Source of the DNA: Actinomyces sp. B33
GTDB taxonomy: Bacteria; Actinomycetota; Actinomycetes; Actinomycetales; Actinomycetaceae
Assembly (NCBI RefSeq): GCF_028437565.1
Contig: NZ_JAMRYR010000001.1
Location: forward strand, 186,001 to 250,000
Direction of reading: 5' to 3'
Length of the DNA stretch: 64,000 nucleotides
Numbering within the stretch: the stretch's first letter is position 1; each line of letters starts with the position of its first letter. Positions 62,324 to 64,000 of the stretch are shown here, piece by piece. Both the position numbers and the translations under genes were made by a program. Under the pieces are notes generated by a model. That model was given only the letters and a program-made list of their open reading frames with translations, had not been told where the DNA came from and did not search any database.

Positions 62324-63913
62324 ATGTCCGAAGAGGAATTCGACGACCGCCCCACCGCACCGGACGAGACCGGCGACTTCATCGTCGACCCGGAGTTCTC
62401 CTTCGACCCCGTGACCCCCGAGCCCGACGCCGGGGCCGCGGGCGAGCCCCCCGCGATCGGGGGCGGAGCGCCGACCGGCGCCGAGGACTCCCCATCAGCC
62501 GTCGAGGACGGGTCCGGCGCCCCCGAGCCGCCGACCCCAGCAGAAGCCGGCCCCTCCGCCGTTCAAGGCCGGACGGACTCCGACAACCTCGACGAGGCTA
62601 GCGACCAGGCCGGCGCGGAGAACCATGATGGGGCCGACGTCCGCATGCCCGACGATGCCGCCGAGTCGTCGGCTCCCCCCGCCGACGAGGGCCATCCCGA
62701 CACCGGGGCCCCTGCGGCTGCCGAGCCGATCGCCAGCGCCTCGGCGAGCATGTGGGCCGCGGCGCGCGACCGCTCGGAGATCCTCACCGGCGAGGAGATC
62801 GAGATGCCCGGCGAGATCGTCGACGAGGAGGACATCGTCGGCGAGGCCAGCCCCCTCGAGACCTCTCAGATCGAGCCCGTCGTCGTCGGCGCCCACACGA
62901 CGACCATCCCCGTCGTCGCGCCGCCCAACGAGGCCGGGGCCGACGCCGTCGCCGATCCCGGGCCCGCCGCGTCCTCCGCGGACGAGGCCCCCGCGGACTT
63001 CCTCGCCAACCGCCTGTCGTCCGGGGAGGCCCCCGGCCCGGTCGGCGCCGCCGATGCGGCCCCCTCCCCCGAGGACGCGGATGAAGAACCCGTCCCCTCC
63101 CCCGAGGCCGGGCCCGGCGCCCCCGATCCCGCGGCCGCCGTCCCGGTGGCCGTCGTCTCGACGGCGGTCGACCCCATCGAGGACACGACGACCCGGCGCC
63201 GCTCCCTGATGACCGCGACCCCCTCGTCCGGCGAGCCCCAGCTCGAGGCCGCGTGGAAGCCCCGCTCGGACGCCTCCGAACGGCGGATCGTCCAGGAGAC
63301 CCCCGGGTCCCTCGACGACTCGATCTTCGAGGGGGCGACCGTCGTCGCCGAGGTCCCCTCCCGCGGCGGCGCCCACTGGGCGAGCCTGGCCTCCTTCCTC
63401 CTGCTCGTCCCGGTCGCCTGGTACCTCGCCGCCGACGCCGGCGCGCGCATGACCCTGGCCGAGGGCAACACCCTGGCGACGGGGGCCCTGAGCCCCGTCG
63501 GGCTCGGCGAGCTCGTCGCGGCCGCCGTCCTCGGGCTGGTCCTCGTCCTGCTCTCGCTGCGCTCGTCCCTGGGGCCGTGGGTCACGGGCGTCCTGGTGAC
63601 GCTCGCCGGCCTGCCGTGGCTCGTCGCCCCGGCGCACTGGGGCCGGCTCATCATCGACTACCTGCGCTCCGTGTCGAACGCGCACCCGGTGGGGGCTAAC
63701 CTCGTCCACCACGCGCAGGCGTCCGGCTACTCCGGCCGACTCCTCCTCCTGGGGCTCGCGCTCATCGCCCTGGGCGCCGTCTCCCACTCGGCGCGGCGCC
63801 GGGGCCGGGCGGAGGAGGCGCTGCGCGCCGAGGTCGAGAAGGTCAACCCCGCCGGCGCCTACTTCTCGGCGCGTCAGCGCCGCAAGGCCGCCAAGGCGGC
63901 CGCCCCGCGGTAG
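62324..63913 (+). CDS. Acidic Pro/Ala-rich membrane protein
   Basis: Protein of 529 residues. The first 340 residues are acidic, Pro/Ala/Glu-rich and probably disordered. The last third has about four membrane helices (about 347-365, 385-408, 412-435, 465-487) and a short basic tail (RQRRKAAKAA). GAGGAGG lies 4-5 nt before ATG 62324. No domain is recognised. The long acidic cytoplasmic region may bind partners. Confidence 0.65.
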   Translation: MSEEEFDDRPTAPDETGDFIVDPEFSFDPVTPEPDAGAAGEPPAIGGGAPTGAEDSPSAVEDGSGAPEPPTPAEAGPSAVQGRTDSDNLDEASDQAGAENHDGADVRMPDDAAESSAPPADEGHPDTGAPAAAEPIASASASMWAAARDRSEILTGEEIEMPGEIVDEEDIVGEASPLETSQIEPVVVGAHTTTIPVVAPPNEAGADAVADPGPAASSADEAPADFLANRLSSGEAPGPVGAADAAPSPEDADEEPVPSPEAGPGAPDPAAAVPVAVVSTAVDPIEDTTTRRRSLMTATPSSGEPQLEAAWKPRSDASERRIVQETPGSLDDSIFEGATVVAEVPSRGGAHWASLASFLLLVPVAWYLAADAGARMTLAEGNTLATGALSPVGLGELVAAAVLGLVLVLLSLRSSLGPWVTGVLVTLAGLPWLVAPAHWGRLIIDYLRSVSNAHPVGANLVHHAQASGYSGRLLLLGLALIALGAVSHSARRRGRAEEALRAEVEKVNPAGAYFSARQRRKAAKAAAPR

Positions 63914-64000
63914 GCCCGCCCTCCCCGAGCCGCCTCCCGGCGCCGCCGCGCCACTCCCCCCCCGGCCCAGATCGACCCGATCCTGGAGTCCGGGGGACGG
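63914..64000. other. Window end, no feature seen
   Basis: GC-rich sequence after the last stop. No promoter or gene start is recognisable before the edge. Confidence 0.5.

Overview
The window is high-GC DNA with dense, often overlapping genes. It looks like an oral or mucosal actinomycete of the Actinomyces/Schaalia group (an inference). Supporting signs are a Pup-ligation locus without 20S proteasome genes, GTP-type PEP carboxykinase, a MutT1-Ppk pair, two wall-anchored surface proteins ending in LAKTG sorting signals, DUF2510, DUF4235 and DUF4921 proteins, and many leaderless promoters in which a TANNNT box lies 6-7 nt before the start codon. Those boxes were used here to settle several gene starts.

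Layout. 1-9 kb: GtrA-like membrane protein, AroE-like dehydrogenase, GNAT acetyltransferase, aldo/keto reductase, M18 aminopeptidase, Ohr, NUDIX hydrolase, AspT/YidE-type transporter, and two single-span proteins. 9-10.5 kb: an MNT/HEPN toxin-antitoxin pair and an S4 RNA-binding protein. 10.5-14.6 kb: a PadR / ABC ATPase / FtsX-type permease operon whose padR carries a frameshift in a G run. 14.7-27 kb: a heterodimeric ABC exporter, a second aldo/keto reductase, an ACT-domain protein, an old yellow enzyme, a DUF4921 nucleotidyltransferase-like protein, an orphan ThiB-like binding lipoprotein and small conserved proteins. 27.4-34.6 kb: a phosphatidylcholine synthase-like enzyme, then the leftward purine operon purD-purC-purS-purQ-purL.

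34.8-43 kb holds two large leftward surface-protein genes. One carries DUF5979-type repeats and the other SdrD_B repeats. They share a nearly identical 176-bp 3' end covering the sorting signal and terminator. The SdrD-like gene has an 11-base G tract inside its signal-peptide region that puts the ribosome-binding site and ATG out of frame with the body. This looks like an ON/OFF switch caught in the OFF state.

43-53.5 kb: a membrane protein, pckG, a PhoU-like/PiT phosphate uptake pair, a septum-formation-domain lipoprotein behind three tandem promoter-like repeats, a decayed pstB, mutT1 and ppk. This makes a phosphate/polyphosphate neighbourhood. 53.7-58.8 kb: arc-dop-pup-pafA, with translational overlaps between each pair and no prcBA. 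ARC also lacks the C-terminal proteasome-docking tail. 58.8-64 kb: a conserved hypothetical, tRNA-Lys(TTT), a decayed XRE-regulator remnant, a 26-bp hairpin, a degenerate Fic-like protein and two membrane proteins.
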